This document shows positions 1 to 15,600 of a stretch of DNA of 64,000 bases, piece by piece. The notes under the pieces were generated by a model. It worked only from the letters and a program-made list of their open reading frames with translations. It was not told the DNA's origin and ran no database searches. Positions within the stretch are counted from its first letter, which is position 1; every line of letters starts with the position of its first letter. The translations under genes and the position numbers were made by a program. Source of the stretch: Nautilus pompilius (Eukaryota > Mollusca > Cephalopoda > Nautilida > Nautilidae); the NCBI GenBank assembly GCA_018389105.1, contig JACATO010001061.1:328501-392500 (forward strand). The letters are read 5' to 3'.

Positions 1-509
1 TAAAACTGTTAAATTTTACATATCAACTCAAAACTCACTTTCAGTTGCACATGTTAATTTCTCCACCTGAACACAACTATAAACATTAAGTAGAATTAAA
101 AGCAAAAATTAAAATTCTTGTTATTCAGGTAAGACAATGTTATGAAAACACAAGTTGTAGTAACAACAAAGGCAATTCACCTCTAAAGTTACTGCACCCT
201 ACTGTAAGTTTAGCAACCATCAGAAATATAACAACTAAAATTAGTCAGATTTTTTATTTATAAAAAGAGAAAGTTCCCTTTATAGCCAAAGTCTTCTATG
301 TATTGTACAGCTGAGCATTAATTATCCAAACAATTTGGAGCCATGGGTGTCTGGGAAATGAACTGCCAAAATCAGAAACCTGCTATTTGATTTCTCTCTT
401 TGGCACTTTATATCATTTCAAATGTTCACATATTTTCCTTTTTTGTTTGTAATGTCAGACCAAACTCAGTAAAAACAGGAATCACTGTCATAAGACAAAA
501 TGTACCTAC
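1..509. other. Intron (partial), no recognisable feature
   Basis: This is intron sequence 3' of the last visible exon, running off the window edge. It is A+T-rich. I see no further cysteine-rich coding stretch, repeat or transposon here. Confidence 0.6.
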
Positions 510-665
510 TTATACATTTGGTCTGTCCATGCAAATTCATGGTTGATGTATTTGCTGAGCAGCTGCTACAGACTCCAGAGGAACTCCAGTAAGTGTTAGC
601 CTTACAAGGAAAGCACGGTGGAAATGATCCATTGGTGGCAGAAATAAACCCAGGAGAACACAACT
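510..665 (-). CDS. Exon: second GCC2/GCC3 cysteine-rich repeat
   Basis: A class 1-1 exon of 156 bp, exactly the length of the preceding GCC exon. It encodes a six-cysteine repeat that begins LCSPGF and contains [10 protein letters not shown] and CSSCSANTS, the usual C-x2-C pairs of the ephrin-receptor-like GCC2/GCC3 family. The acceptor is TTCAG before AGTTGTG, and the donor GTAGGT follows ATA-A. The family is structural and occurs in SVEP1, SCUBE and related proteins. This is the most C-terminal exon visible; its phase-1 donor shows that the gene continues beyond the left edge. Confidence 0.88.
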
Positions 666-3600
666 CTGAAATTCCCCAAAAATCTTAGAAACATTAAGTC
701 ACACAAAGCAGATACAAGGCAATGACACTTCAAACAAAGAAAGAACAGAGGAAAGAAGCTCGCTCAGCACCTCCATCTTGCTCTCTGTTTTATGATGCTG
801 GTTGATATTACTGCACAGAATAACGATTTCTTGCTTAAATAACGGAGAGACTCACATTACAGGCCATGAGACAGAGAAACGTGTTAGAAAACAATGTAAT
901 AAGTAACAATAATGAACAACCTGCCATGAATTGATATGAACTTGACCACAGTTCTTCTTGTTTTTGCACAGCAGAAATACATACATGACCATCCTTTTCT
1001 TAATAATTTTTTTTTAATTAGCTGACTAAATCAAAAAATTTCAACAAACATTTCTTATTCCTGATAAAATAAAAAGTTTAAACATACAAGTAACATTTTC
1101 ACTGTAAATCACAGGAAAACATTTCTTCTCATGATGTTACTACAAGTGACAGGAATATTTTTTTTAAATAAAAAAATGTAGCAAAAAACCAGGCATATAA
1201 AGAGTTAATTCCTTTTTATTGCAACCTTTTGCTTCAACATTCCATTTTAGCTGGAGGTATAAAGAATCTGAATTTATTATCATTAGTCACACTTTCAAAA
1301 ATGTACCTTATTTAGAATTTCCTATGCCAAAAAACAGTTATAAATGGAAATGCACTGTTCATTTACAATGAGCAAATTTAAAGCATATTTTCTTTATTTT
1401 AAAAATACAGTATAATTTAATCCAGTTTTTGAAAAATTTTCAACAACGTATCAGACAGACAGCAGAGACTGTACCTTGGGAAAATTTTAAAAACTATCTG
1501 AAGAACGAGGAGGAAGAAATTAATCTAATGCTAGACAGATTATTATTATTTTTTCATTCTGAGATTTGGAGTTGTCAAGTTCTAGAACTGTTTCCAATAA
1601 AGTTACCACTTTGTTTAAGAAAAATGATTCTTCAGTGGAGTGAAAAATCAGCATTGTGTTTTAAAATGGTATTAAAATATCACTTGTGCTTGTTATAACC
1701 ATTTAGAAAATCTGAATACAGTACATGGAATTAACCCATCTGCACAGCAAGCTTAGTTGAAATCGTGTGCTTTACTTGTCTTTATTATTTTTATAGCTAA
1801 TTATACTATACAGTCATTTGTTTAGAGTTTGAAATATTAGTTACTCATTCACAGTCAGTCAGACTTGTAAATATAGAGCTTCATAAATACCTGATTACCA
1901 TTAATTAGTAGGCAAATTTCAGCCCATGAATAATCGAAAATTGAAAACTAACAATACCATTCAGTCATTTCTCAGAACAAAAGGTGAGCTTCGTCAGGAT
2001 TATAATCCAAAAAAGTAGAAAAAAATAATTTCAGTCGTGCAAAGTTGGTACTGAACATTCAATCCAGGTTTATATGCATGAATGATTTGTCAGGTTTATT
2101 CCAGAACAATATTACTTGTCCATGATTTCATCTTAACATTTCAATAGAAAAATGCGTTGTGTAAACTGAAATTTTATAATAAACTTCAAATAATGGTGGT
2201 ATAAAGTACACAAATTAAGATCCTATAACTTATCAACTTAATTTTAAAATGACAAACAAAAAAAAAAGATAATTTAATTTTCTTCCCACTGAAAACATGA
2301 CGTTTAAAGTTTGTTTTAAATAACTGAGAAACTCAAAAGTTTTATAACAAATATATCGGTCCAAATAAATTTAGAATTTTAAAAAATTATGCATAAGTAA
2401 TATATTATGTGGTGGATGATGATAACCAGATCAAAATCAGCAATATAAATGTATTCTTATACTAAACTAAATCTCCTTCATCCGGCCATGTGGGACTGAA
2501 AATGAATAGTAAGAACTTTAAGAGCTGAGTCGTGGTCAGACAACCTACCCATTATTACAAACTCACAATCCCTAATCTGGTAAACAAGAAGGGGATCTCC
2601 AACCCCTCTAGACAATAATAAACTAAATTTAGTAAACTTATATCAACAAAGATAAAAGTTCAATTAACATAAATTAAGTTTAGTAACACAAGATTAATTA
2701 AGTAAAATTTTCAACCTTAAAAAAGAATTGGTTGAAACATTGTTATGGTTGAAAAGGTAATTAATACACAAACTGGAGCCTTCCATACTACAAGTAAAAC
2801 ATGTAACAGTCAATTCTACATAAATAATGAAAACTAGACAAGATTGTAAGAACTTACTCAGACAGTCTTCACCCTTCTTACTTCCCATTCCAGCTGTACT
2901 TGTTCCAGCTGGACACTTTTTACACTCACTCTTTCCAAATTCATCCTGATATTCACCAGCAAGACATTGTACACAATGACTTCCATTGAAAAACATTCCA
3001 GCTGAGCAAAGTACTGCATGAGTTTAAAAAAAAAAAAATATTGTCTCATTTCAAATTTAAAAAGAAAATTATAGGAACTTTTTAAAAAAATTCTCACCTG
3101 TATCAGTAACTGATTACATTCTTCACTAAAGAAATCTAATATTGTTCTGTTTTCAATTTTTTGTTTTCAATATTCCTTTTAAAAGTGAATAACAATTGTA
3201 AGAAAGATGAAAAGAAGAACTTTCTGGATAGTTTTTTAAAATAAGGTTTTCACTTTACATAACAGATTAGACAATGGTGAAAATATTCCCCAAGATATCT
3301 AACAAAGATAATTTTAAAAGAAAAAGAGACTGGCAGAGTGAGCAGTAGTAGATTTTAAACACGAATAATTGATGATAATAATAATTTTACACAATTAACC
3401 CATTTAATTACTGTTATAAAGTTTTCAAAAATCTAAAAATATATACAAGTGTAATGCTAATTTCATGTATGAATGTATATCTTGGACTTGCACCCTCAGT
3501 CTAAGATGATGAAGGGGAAAATGTAGAGGAAACATCTAATTTTAAAAATTTTATATATCCCATAAATCAGGACATTTTTCTCTGTTAAGACGACCATATT

Positions 3601-6600
3601 GGTAATTTCACAAAGACAGGAGAGAGAAATAAACCCATTACAAATGTCTTCTTCTTAATTCTTTACATTAGAATAAGGTATGATGTACACTCATGCATTA
3701 TTGTGAAAGTTTTGAAACAGACTCATTGATAGCTACAATGACTCAACCAAAATGAAAATGAGTGAGAACAACACCATATACATTTCTAATAGTAATTTTC
3801 AATGTGCTTCATTTCAGACCTAATATTTAAGTATGCAAATGATGTAGGTGATAGGTTAGTGGTACTTACTGCAAACTTCCTGTTTAGTTCCTTTGAAGAG
3901 CATTATCTCATTTTCATCACAACTTAGGTTGGCTGTCTTAACAGTAACAGTAATCTTAGAAACCAGACACTTTCCTGTGTAATTAAACAGGCTTTTAAAG
4001 CCGGGCTCCGTAACTAGTGTTTTAACAATGGACGAGCAGCTATCTTTTGTTGATTCAGTTAGGTTTGCTTGAAACTTGATAATCAAGCTTGTCCCTATCT
4101 GAAATTGATTTTATTTTTTTATATTTTTAAATAAATTGCAGTAGAGATGATAATAAATACAAAAATTAAATAATATCAATTAATCACAGGTGACCTAATA
4201 ATAAACTTTGATCAAACATACCAGTCACCAGACATGTTAACAGAGAATACAGTGGCCAAGATGCAAAACAATTTTAAAATTTATGTAACACCTAATCATG
4301 TAAATTTGTAAGTGGATCCAACCTGGTGACTTACAGAACATAACACAAGGACTTTAACATTGATTCTAACAGTGGGAGAAATCAGCAGTTTGTGATTTGG
4401 CATAACTATTTAGTGCACAGTTTGTTTACCCCTAACCAAAAATATTTGACATGCAAAGAAAAAAATAGATTTAAGTAGAAAAATCAAAAAAACAAAACTG
4501 TGAACATTTTAAAAGAAAATGTAAGACTACTGTATCTACATATTTTTTGGCCTTCTGTTTATGTTGGCTGTACACGATAAAGTTAGACTTAGTCGTGTCC
4601 CATTGTTTTGTCAGTTTGATGCAAATGAAAAAGCATTTAATATAACAGTTTTTCTTTTATACACAAATCATATTTTTAGGTTTAAATTAGTTGATTTGTT
4701 TCCTGAGATTGACAACATCCATGATACTGCTTATCCAATGTTTTGTTTTTTTACAACCAACTCTCTGTTATATTTTTAAGAAGTTATTAAACAAATTCTA
4801 CTCTTCTTTAAAACTTACTTATGATTAAAACTAGGTTTCTACATATACCTTAGATAAATCCTTTTCTGTTGCCATTATCAAAATTATGTGGGTGGATATC
4901 AATGTTATTACCAATTACTTTTTACTAACTCCAACTGTTACAAAGACCACAGGGTTGGATTCTCAGTAACTCATTCTTACCATTTCCCATCTCACTCACT
5001 TTGGGTTTTTCTTTGTTGAAAAACAAGACAAAAGAACCCTTTTAATTTCTTTAGAACTAATGCTGGTGCATAATATTACCACCAATATATAAAATAAATC
5101 ACAATGTTTTGATTATCTAATCAAAATCATGCAGTTTAAAATCTCTTTTGACATAATTATACCTTAAATGCTATCAGGTTCTTCATTTACATATTAAGCA
5201 AAAACATAAAAACAAAACAAAAATATTTTTCCCATAACTTTTGGATAGAATACAGTGATTTAGTACATTAGTGGTTAGATTATATCCAAATTTAAAGAAA
5301 CATGTCTAGAATTTGCTGATACGTTTTATGAAAAAGAAAATACCTGAAAAACATTTTTCTCTTTTCTTGTCGAAGCAAAATGGGTAATCTGAAATGGCTT
5401 GGTCTCGTGTGTCAGGTTACAATACCTGCTTAGATTATGTAGTATTTCAGGTAAACTTTTATTCACTTGTTTTGTGTGAGAATCAATACAATTCTTGCTA
5501 AAGCCTTCTATTTGATGAACAATATTAAAATTCAATATGTATGCTGGTCTTCTTGAACCTGTAAAATATAGAATAATACACAGTATTGAGACATGTTCTG
5601 TGTAGCATAAATTATAAATAACAATGGATAATTTGCAACATATTTTGAAAAGAATTACAATTTTAAGTTGTTCTACCATTACAGTAACTAGTCTAGTGCT
5701 ACAAAGACTTACTTGAGCAGTCTCCAGGGGGCAAGTGGGGAGCCCAATGGTTATCTCCAGAGCACACATAAGATGCTGAAGTACTGCTGTCAGGGAAGTA
5801 GAAGCCTTCATTACAACTCAGGATGCAGCTCAGTGCACCAGCAGAATCTCTGGTGCAGTTCTTTTCTCCATTTTGTGGTTTGCCAATCATTTCTTCGTGG
5901 CATCCCTCAACTACAACAGACAGAATAATGTTGTTGCTGTTTCTTTGTCATTTTGTGTTTTTAAAAATCAAAATGTATCGGTAAAGAAGTCTCCTCCACC
6001 CAAAAGAGGAGGAGCTTATCTCCATGAAACAAATAAATTACAACAAATTAGTGACATCTTCACTCAACAAAGCTGGTCATTCTCCACAAACAGCTTAGTG
6101 TCTGGAGTAAGCAAGATGGCTGCTAGGAAAGCAGCTTCAGTACATTCCACAAAAACAGAGAGAGAGAGAAAATGAGAAAGGAAGAGAAGAAATGTGAAAA
6201 AGAGAGAGGAACAGAATGAAAAAAAAAGAAATATGTGGATGGATGACAGTGACAGAGAAATTATTAGGAAGTCTAAAGCAAACAGCCTCCTTACCAGTAC
6301 ACAGTTAGCACATCTCCAAAATTACCATCAAAAGACATTTGAAAGGGGCTGACACGATCGGTCAAGTAAATGTTTCTAAGCCCCTTAAAAATGTCTTGTC
6401 CTGATCAAAGTTCCAATATAGATTAATACTGACAATTTTAAAATTCCTTTTATACATTTATCTATGATTACACATAACGTGTAGAATATTTTATTTGTGA
6501 ATGAACAATTATGGTTTTCAGCAAATAGAATGAACAAAATGCTAGTAGCAAGTGTTAAATAATTTCTAGAATACACCAGAATAGAAATCTAGTGGTTTTG

Positions 6601-9600
6601 CTTTGTTTCAGGTTTTCTCAGTCTGGCCAGCAGCAATTCTCCTGTCCCACACATGGATGCAAAGCACTAACCAAAGTATACCTCATAAAAACCGAACAAA
6701 TTTTTAAAATTATTTTGATAATTTTTAGGTTTACAAGTTTACATATCATGCCAGCCCTTTGAAAAGTTTGCTGTAACCTGTTAAAACTCAGTTCCTGCAG
6801 GCAATGCCATTTAATTAAAAAGAAACCGTCTAGAATACAGCAATGATGCCAGGTAAAATCTCAGTGAAGGAGATAATCTACACGTAATGCTGATCTATGA
6901 CGGCAGCCAGGACAGTTGAGGAAATGTGTTTGGGGATGACAACAGCGACCGCACCCTGACACTTGCTCTACCATAACTAAAAAAACAGACCATTTTATTT
7001 TGTTTTATTTGGTTCAATAAATTATCTAATTCAAGTCTATGTAAAAACTTCATAAGAAAGGAAAGTTAAGTTTTTCGTTTTAAAAAAATCTTTCACATTA
7101 AACGATGCAATTATCAAATAAAAATTTCGTATAAAAATATCAGATCTAAGTCAGGCCAGAATTATTCTTCTAAGTTATTGAGACTTTCTGATTTAAAGTT
7201 CTCTGGAAACCTTCTCCCTGCCAAGCAGAGTAAGGACACTGAAATAAGTTGTTCAGGATTACAATCTGATTATTCTAAACAATGTAACTGAATATTACTT
7301 TGTCAGCTTGATTTCATTAAAGATAAACTTTGTCAAAAACATCAAAAGCTTGCATATCAATGAGTACCATAATAGCTTCACCAGAGCCAGCTGAACAACT
7401 GCTCTTCGTGTACCTACCGTCAAAAACTATGGTGAAGTTGCATGAGGCAGATTTTCCTGAAGTGGCGGTCACCAAAACGCTCTGTCCGACTTTGTTTAAA
7501 CTGGCAGTGACACTAACAGGATTAGTGGTATAACTGCTGGACCCAGTCACATTAACATGGCTGCTTGTATTTATGTCATAGCTACTGGAATTTGTCAAAG
7601 TAGCTTTAACATACTTAGGACAACTGATGGATGGTGGTACTTCATCTGTAAATAAACTAATATTAGCCACAATGTGTCTGGTGCACAGGAATTCACAAAC
7701 TTTAAATGTTTTTAATAAGTCTTCACACTTTATCTCTCCTTTATTTTCTTTAGATACTTTTAAAGCTTCCAAACAATTTAGTTTCTATTTGCCATTTATA
7801 ATCCACAAATAACCACAAAAAACAAAAACTTAATGATTCATAAGATTTAAAATTAAAAAATCTAAATAATTCTTGCCAGAATTTCTGGTTTAATAGCAAA
7901 TCAATTACTTGCAGGTTCTATTTCTGTTATTAACAAACATTCGAAATCAAAATCAGAGAGCCATTAGTGTAGCCAGTTGTACATAAAATACCTAATGACT
8001 TAGATTACAGGTAGATGATCCCATTAGCTTAGAGAAATTTCTTATACCTGGGATTTTTCCGGTTATTGATGCACACTTCCAACTTGAAATCACTGAAAAC
8101 TACACTAAAAATAGGCAATTACAAATAAGTAAAGATTTTAGCTGAGGTTTTGTCTTTTATGCTCCAGACTAATTATCGACATAGCCACTTTATTTATGGA
8201 TAGGGATGGTGAATCCACGTGGTACTTGCGGGTTCAGTTCAAACCTGTCGCTTGGTGGTTGTGCAGCCCACTCTCTGTGTTAACTTAAATTTTTACCCCT
8301 TTGTTCATCAAGAAAATGTCCAAAGGAAGCAAGTGGTTGAGTGGCTTGTGCCAAGAGGATGTCTTTCCCCTTAAGCATTGTGATGGTGGTGGAATTCCTA
8401 AGTAAATTAGAGAAGGCCACCTCCATGAAGAGGTTGGGTGGTGAGTATGGGGTCGGAAACTCCACCATTTAAGACCTCAGAAAAAAAGAGGCTCAGCTAT
8501 TAAATTTTATGTTGACAGCGAAGTACCAAAATTTATGGAAAAACCAAAAACATAGCATCAATATAAGAAGTCTGATCAGTAAAAATTGTTGTTTGAGTGG
8601 ATAAAGCTTCATAGGAATGAGGTTCCCTTGCATGGGGATTTGATGATGGCCCAGGCCAAGGTACTTCATGACAAATTGGGCCTAACAACCCCAGGTGACC
8701 ACTCCTCAGGCTGGTTGGCTTAAAAATGTTGAAAGCATCAGCAGATCATGAAACTGCCTAGACCTATTTGGACAAATTCTCCAAGATGATTTCTGATGAA
8801 GATTTATCACCTGAGCAGGTGTATAATGCCAGCAAAATATCTTTACATTGGTGATTATATATATATATATATATAATATATATATCCAGGAAGCTGTGTG
8901 TATACTGTATTACTTATTGGAGATGAGTCAGCACCCTCAGGATTTAGGGATTCAGAAAGAAAGGCTTACAGTTCTCAGGTATTCTGATGCAGCTGGATCA
9001 CACAAGTTAAAATTATTAGACATCGTTAAAACCTAATCCTTGGGCCTTTAAAGGAATCTAGCTTGGTTTGAGAATCACTTTGTCCTCAGGCCAGGGGGGC
9101 AGTGTCCGTCAGTTGGTCTTCCTGGAAATTGTAAGGTTCTCTGAGTGTTTGGACAACTGCTCTGCCTGCCGTGATGGGGAGCTCCTTGTAAAAGACAATG
9201 TTTACAGCAAACATATTACCCACGACTGTATCTCTCTCTCATCCAACCCATGGACCAAAGAATTCTCTAAGCCTTTAATGCTGCTATAAGGATGAAGTCA
9301 AGTGAAAAATGCTAAATTTTTGCAAAAGTGGCAAAAAAATTCTGGTGTTCCACAGGATGTCACCATCAAGATTGGTATTTGGTGGGCTACTAGGACTTGG
9401 GGCAAGGTACCCAGGGACATTTTGGTAAATGCTTGGCAAAGCTTCTTGTGAACCTGATTCCACAAGTTTCAATTATCACATTAAAACAAATTGTGCAGGA
9501 TTTGCTGGAGTATGCTAAAGGATTGCTGTATGAAGAAGCCAAGATATTACATGAAGGAAATGTTGAAGACTGTATGCGTGTAGACATGGTGTTCCAGTGA

Positions 9601-12600
9601 TTCACAGACAGTAAAATATTGCAAATGGTGATGAGTTCAAACCAAAGAAAAACAAGATCTATAAAGATAAAGAAGATGCTTTGAAAATAACAGAAAAAAA
9701 TTTCTATTAATAGGGCATCAGCCTACCAAGGAACTACCAAAAGGCCTGGAGAAAAGGAGCTTTATTAGTGAACTACACTTGAATGTTGTTAAAATTCAAG
9801 AAATCGTTCTTGCAGAAAAGCCAAAGTATATAAAAAGGTGAGACTGCTGAGTCTATTCAGGAAAGTTACTGAATATAATGAAAATCCTGTAGAGACTACA
9901 CCCTCAACTTCTATTATTGCTTCATCTGCCATCCAAAAGATCCTGTGAGATGCTTCCTTGTCCTCAAATGAAACGAAACTAAAGATTTATTTTAGAGCCC
10001 CTGCTTTATAGACAGAAACAGCAACAGAAATTTGCCAAGTAAGTAACAGCCTTTATTTGTAATATCTGTACATGCCAGGGGATTCTGAAATCTGGCAGAG
10101 CTCAGGTCCCAAGCATTCTGGATTTGGAATTGGGTACCTGTAGTAACAATGTGAGCGGGAAAAGAGGCTTACTGAATAACTATTGTTAGCCTAAAATAAA
10201 TATCAAAACGAAAGTTTTACTAGAATTTTATAAATAATGTAGAAAATTAACAGAAATGTCTTTGTTTTTAATAATTTTTTTTTTAAAAAAAGGTCCCTCA
10301 AGAAAAAAGCAGCAGGTCCTATGCTGCAAACTGACAGCTACTACAACACCTGCATGAACCCCACTTCACTATGTTTTTCAGACACTTAACCCCCCCCTCA
10401 GTTTTTACCTGCACACACCCACTAAAACCTGTGCATACTGTACACACAGCATCAGAGGCTGGTATTTTAGTGTGCACACAAGGAAGACACCCCTGCAGTC
10501 AAACTGGCCTGTGTTATCCACACCCTGTTGGCAGGTTCTGCTAAGTCAGTGAACCAAATTTACATCTGTCTTATGTGGTTGAATACCAATTATGGATGTG
10601 AACGTGAGAAATTGTGTAATTTAACAATGAGCCAATGATGCTACTAATCAACAGGTGTAGCAATCATGTGTGCCCAAATGGTCAAAGACAATAGACGAAG
10701 TCCAAGATGGAGAGGAAATGACATAAAAATAAAGATGGACTCACTCAAAAATACAAATAATAAAGCCAGTAAAGAAATATGTTATCTAATTCTTTAGTTA
10801 TTCAAGTGAGAGGATATTAATTCTCTATATTAAATATAGTCAGCCGCTCACAAATATACTCTGCGATTTATTTACACTCTGAGTAACAATGTAAGTCTCA
10901 TCCTGACATTCACCCAGAAGGGAAACAATTCAGATCATCATACTCTTTTTTGGTTTCTACACTTTAGTATTTTTCTAAAGCTAAGCTTCTTATGCTTTTT
11001 AAATGTTCTTCTAGGCATCTACCCACAATTTAAAAGTGAAAAATGTTTAAAATGTAGTCATCACATTTGTTTTTAAATATATAATTTAAAAACAGTAAGA
11101 ATGCAAAGAATAATAAAATTAGTCAATAAGAAGTCAGGATTTGAGTCCCAAATTGTAGCTAATCAGTGAGCCAAGGTTTTCTTGTTAGAGTAGGCACATT
11201 TATCCACACATCTCTTTATACTTCTTGTTTAAACTGGCTCTAAAACGCTTTGCACATACACTACCAGCCAAAAGTTTTGAAGGAAAACAAAACTATGAGA
11301 ACAATTATTTACAAAAAATAATAGTTGTTGCTCCATAATACTGCACGTGATGCCTTTATAGAGGGGTCAGTAAAGAATACACAACAAACAATAATCCATA
11401 CTAAGGCTCTTCACTTTTAGATGTAGAAAGAAATATCTGCCAAGTGGCTGCTGAAGAAAAAAAGTGTCAAAATGCCAAACTGTTTTATCTGTATGTTTAC
11501 ATAGGATCTTACCATTTTACTGGTAAATGGTACCAGTAAAATATTTTAAACTAACAACCTTCTTCACACTTTAAATTTTTTTCAAACAATTTTATTAATA
11601 AGGTCCTTCATTACAGATATACTTATTATAGTTATCTCCCTTTCACTATTAAACTCATATCAAACAGTTACCAAAATATCAATATTGGGTATTTTACATG
11701 AAATTAGTAAATCTTTCTCAAAAAATGTCTTGTTTTTATGTCTTTTATTCTAGGTTGACATCTACCAAGCTTTTTCAACACTATTTTCTTTCTTATAAAC
11801 AAAAACCTTTTTTTTTTTTTTTATTAGGCAGACAAAGTTAATTTCTTAAATATAATTTTAACATAATATTATGAATTAGGAAATTTCTATAAAACACTTC
11901 ACTGGTAACCGAAGCAAGAACAAAGTACTTACTCTTAACAAGGATCATAATAACACAAACATTTTCATTTCCTGCAAAATCAACAGCTGTGTACGAGACA
12001 TTAATGTCATGGGAGATGGGCTGCTGATGATGGAAATTTCCTGATGCATTGACAAACTTGACCAGCCCGGAGTTATCTGTCACATTCAGTACAGGAACTG
12101 TAGCTGCTGCTAAGTATTCCACCATGAGTACGTCAGTGGGGCAGTTGTGAAACTCTGGACTTGTCATATCTGAAACAGTTTAGACAACTGCACGTCACAC
12201 GCGACTGACACAAATTACATTAGCATTCCTGTAAGCAGGACCTTTAGTAGGGCAATACGGTGCTCATTGTCCCAGAAGAGTAGAGAAATTTTAAATCGTT
12301 TTCTGAGCTGTGTAAACTGTAAGTAATTTGTAAAATGTAAGTGCAATAAAAAAAAACAAAACAAAACAATAAATTCTTTACACGTCTCTCCATAATTATT
12401 TCCACAGCTCAGGTCAGAACTGCAGTTGTTGTTGTACCTGGATAATGTTTTCTGAAGGTAAATCACCAGTCAAACCTAATTATACAGCTGCTCGTGTGAA
12501 ACAAAATTGTCCCAATGGCTTAGACCGTTTACAGTCAGAAATTTCACATTTTGTTCTTGTCTGCTACCCGAGCACCTTAACTTGTAAAGCATTCTTTACT

Positions 12601-15600
12601 GTAAAATTGAAAGTAATATGAGAAATCAAAAGATGACAACAAACTCACTCTATTGCAGTATCTATAACAAACATTTCTGTATCGCTGTTTTAAAAATGTT
12701 CCATTGTATTTTTTTTAATTATTTTTTTTTTGGTTTGTTAATTCATTTTTAAAATTCCTCCTTGCTTACCTATACATTCTGGTAACGAGGCATTCCAGCC
12801 TGGTTTTCCGTCTTCAGTTTTGTTGCCTTCACATAACAGGGGAAATTGTGGAACCGGTTTGTATCCTGTGCGGTGGCATGAAAAAGATACATATGCATTC
12901 ACCTCATAGTTCTTAGCCATCTGCACAGCTTCAGCCGGAGTTCCAGGATCTGAGCACCTATCACCTGAAATTTAGTGTAAGACATCATTACTTCTACACA
13001 AACTTCATCCGCATACAGTGATGGTTACTTACCAAGTCAGTAAAAAAACAAAAAGGTCCTCTCATTTACTGAGCTTCTAAAAAGAACAATTCTTTCTTTT
13101 AATTATTGGCTATTTTTACTATAAGAAAGTCTATCACTTATTTTTAAAGCTGCTACAAAATTCTCATTCTTGTGAAGTAATTTTTTTAAAAAAATACTCA
13201 TCCAGCCTATAGAAGTGAGTTTTTCAGTGCTGGAAAAAGTTCAGAAATCACTTTGGGACATATCCTCACTTATTAATGTGTTTCAAAATTGACACCAGTT
13301 GATTATAACAACAAATTTTCTGTTTAGAGATATTAAAATACCATCTAAAATAAAATACTTTTTAAAAAAAAAATATATAAACAAACAAATATTGTTAAAT
13401 GAGAAATCTGATGCAAATTTATCTAATTTTGTTCATTTTGCCATGAGACAGTTATTCTAAAAACTGTATCCATACATTTTGTTCCTCAAACAAACTTCAA
13501 GAAAATTTGTCTATAATTTAAAATAAACTGATCATCAATCAGTTTTAAAAGAACCAATCAACCAGCTTCACTGTAAATAGCAACCAATTCCCAACACTAC
13601 TTAATATACAGTACAGAATATGAACCAAACTGATGCAACATGCAGTACACATTGTTAGCTTTAGAGCAACAGTGAGTGAAATCTGAAAGTTTCCTTCTGC
13701 TAGTAATTAACAAGATTTTCCCACGACGTGAAAATGTTAAAACCAGCTAATAGGTATCCATTGGAAAATAGCCCTATGCTGGTGTTGATGATGATGATGT
13801 AGATTCTGAAAACTACAAAGAGATGTAATACTTGCAAATGAAAAGACAGAACACAGAGAATTGTGCCTATCCCAGAGATCAGTCTTCATAATTACAGGAA
13901 ACAGAAGCTAACCAAACTAAAGAGTGCGTAAGGAGACCTTATACAATCACAATGTCAACTTCTTAATCCTTTCGGGTTGATTTATGGTTTACTCAAAATC
14001 ATTTCTCTGTATACAATAAACAAAGGTAAATTGATTACTTGCAGATTAATTAGATTTCAAAGGAAGTGTTCAAAACTGTCTGTTAATTAGAGAGTTCTTA
14101 TAAGGTTGTTCTTTTGTGTAATGTCTTGTCCAGCTCTGTGGGCTTATGGACACCTCCAATACAGATTCTAGTCGTCTACAGTTGTATGAAAGTTGTTGAA
14201 CAAAAAATTCTGTAGTGATGTTATTACTCCACATAGCTGGAGTCTGGACATTCTAAAAAATGCTCAGTTGTCCCCCGCATCACAGTGGAGGCTTAATGAT
14301 GACTGCCAGTCCACTTCTGTAAACATTTTTGGTTAGCAATGTCACCTGGCTGCTGGTGATTGATTCTGATGCGGTGGAATGGCATTTGCTGTGTTTTTCA
14401 GACAGGAATCTTGGTACGAAAGCTCTGGTGATGCTCGTTGCACTTCTGTCTTTGGTTTATAGAGCTGACTGGACCATCATCTTTGCAGACGAGTAGTCAG
14501 TTTGGGAGAAGAGCAAGGCCAGTCTGGCAACTGAGAGGTTTTTGTGTTTGCAGTTTGTGTACCACAACCACTGAGGGATGGTAACCTCTTTGGTCAACAG
14601 AGCTAAAGCTCATTCTAAACTGAATGAACCACATTCTTATAATAATAAACTATTTATCAAGAAAACTAAGCTATTTTATTTTAGTCTGAACTATTATTTC
14701 TTAGACTGGCTAAATATTATCTGTATGTAGTCAAATATTTAGTCAATAAGATACTCCGTCTGACAACCATTATACATTTTTAGGAAGTATCTTCAATAAA
14801 GTCAGTTTCCAGTTATAATCCTATTTATGATTTCTCAAAAATTTTTTCTTGGTTTTTTTATGAAATATATTTATTAGTAAGAAGAATTATTTTATTAAAA
14901 TGCATTCATTTTATGCAGAAATGTAAAAAACTGATCTATGAAAACAATGCATCCTTAATGACAAACACTCAGCAAATTTGATAAATTAGGAAAACTGCAG
15001 ACAGCAATAAGAGAAAATAGTTGAGAACTTTCTTTTTTTTTTGCTTAATTTTAGAAAATATAACTTTTTTGCATCATGGCAGGAGTGTGTGTCGAGTTTT
15101 TCATTAATGGTGTTGAAGAGTTACCAACACATCTAGTGTACTTTAAATCAGCTACCTGCTTTTAAAATTATATCTATAGTTAATGCAATTAGATCATGCT
15201 TTCCATTCTTTTTTTCTTTATTGGCAAAAAATAGTAGTTTATTGCAGTAAAATATGAATATTTTCCCATTTAATATTGGCTTCTCAAATTTATTTATTTA
15301 AAATTTACCAATGCATTTTTTGTTTCTTCTTCTCTGTGTATTAAGTTCTTATTCAAACTCATTCTGTCCATACAAATTATTGCCAGTTATTCATGCCAAA
15401 AATTGCGCTGATTCCGCATGTACATTTATAACCAACCATAAATTGCTTCACTGTTCAAAGCTGCACAGCCTCAAGAAATACCAACAGTTTCAGGTTTGTT
15501 CAGTAGATATTTGTTAATGGAGATTTATCAGACTGGTAGCTAACAACAGTATAAAGAGGTAGACAAACCTAGACATCTCAGACTTCCAAAATCCCATAGA

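Larger units (their letters stand above)
7646..11932. other. Intron of 4.3 kb carrying a Jerky/Tigger relic
   Basis: Apart from the transposase relic listed separately (8310-9790), this intron shows a short (AT)n run at about 8855-8886 and a somewhat G+C-richer patch at 10370-10560 that I cannot assign. The rest is A+T-rich. Confidence 0.6.

Noticed and set aside
1429-1698. Plus-strand open frame of 89 codons
   Set aside because: A+T-rich composition, no known motif, and it lies within an intron of the opposite-strand gene.
5326-5928. Longer open frames on both strands through 5.3-5.9 kb
   Set aside because: They read across intron 5559-5712 or sit opposite the exons. The spliced two-exon reading with matching phases explains the region better.
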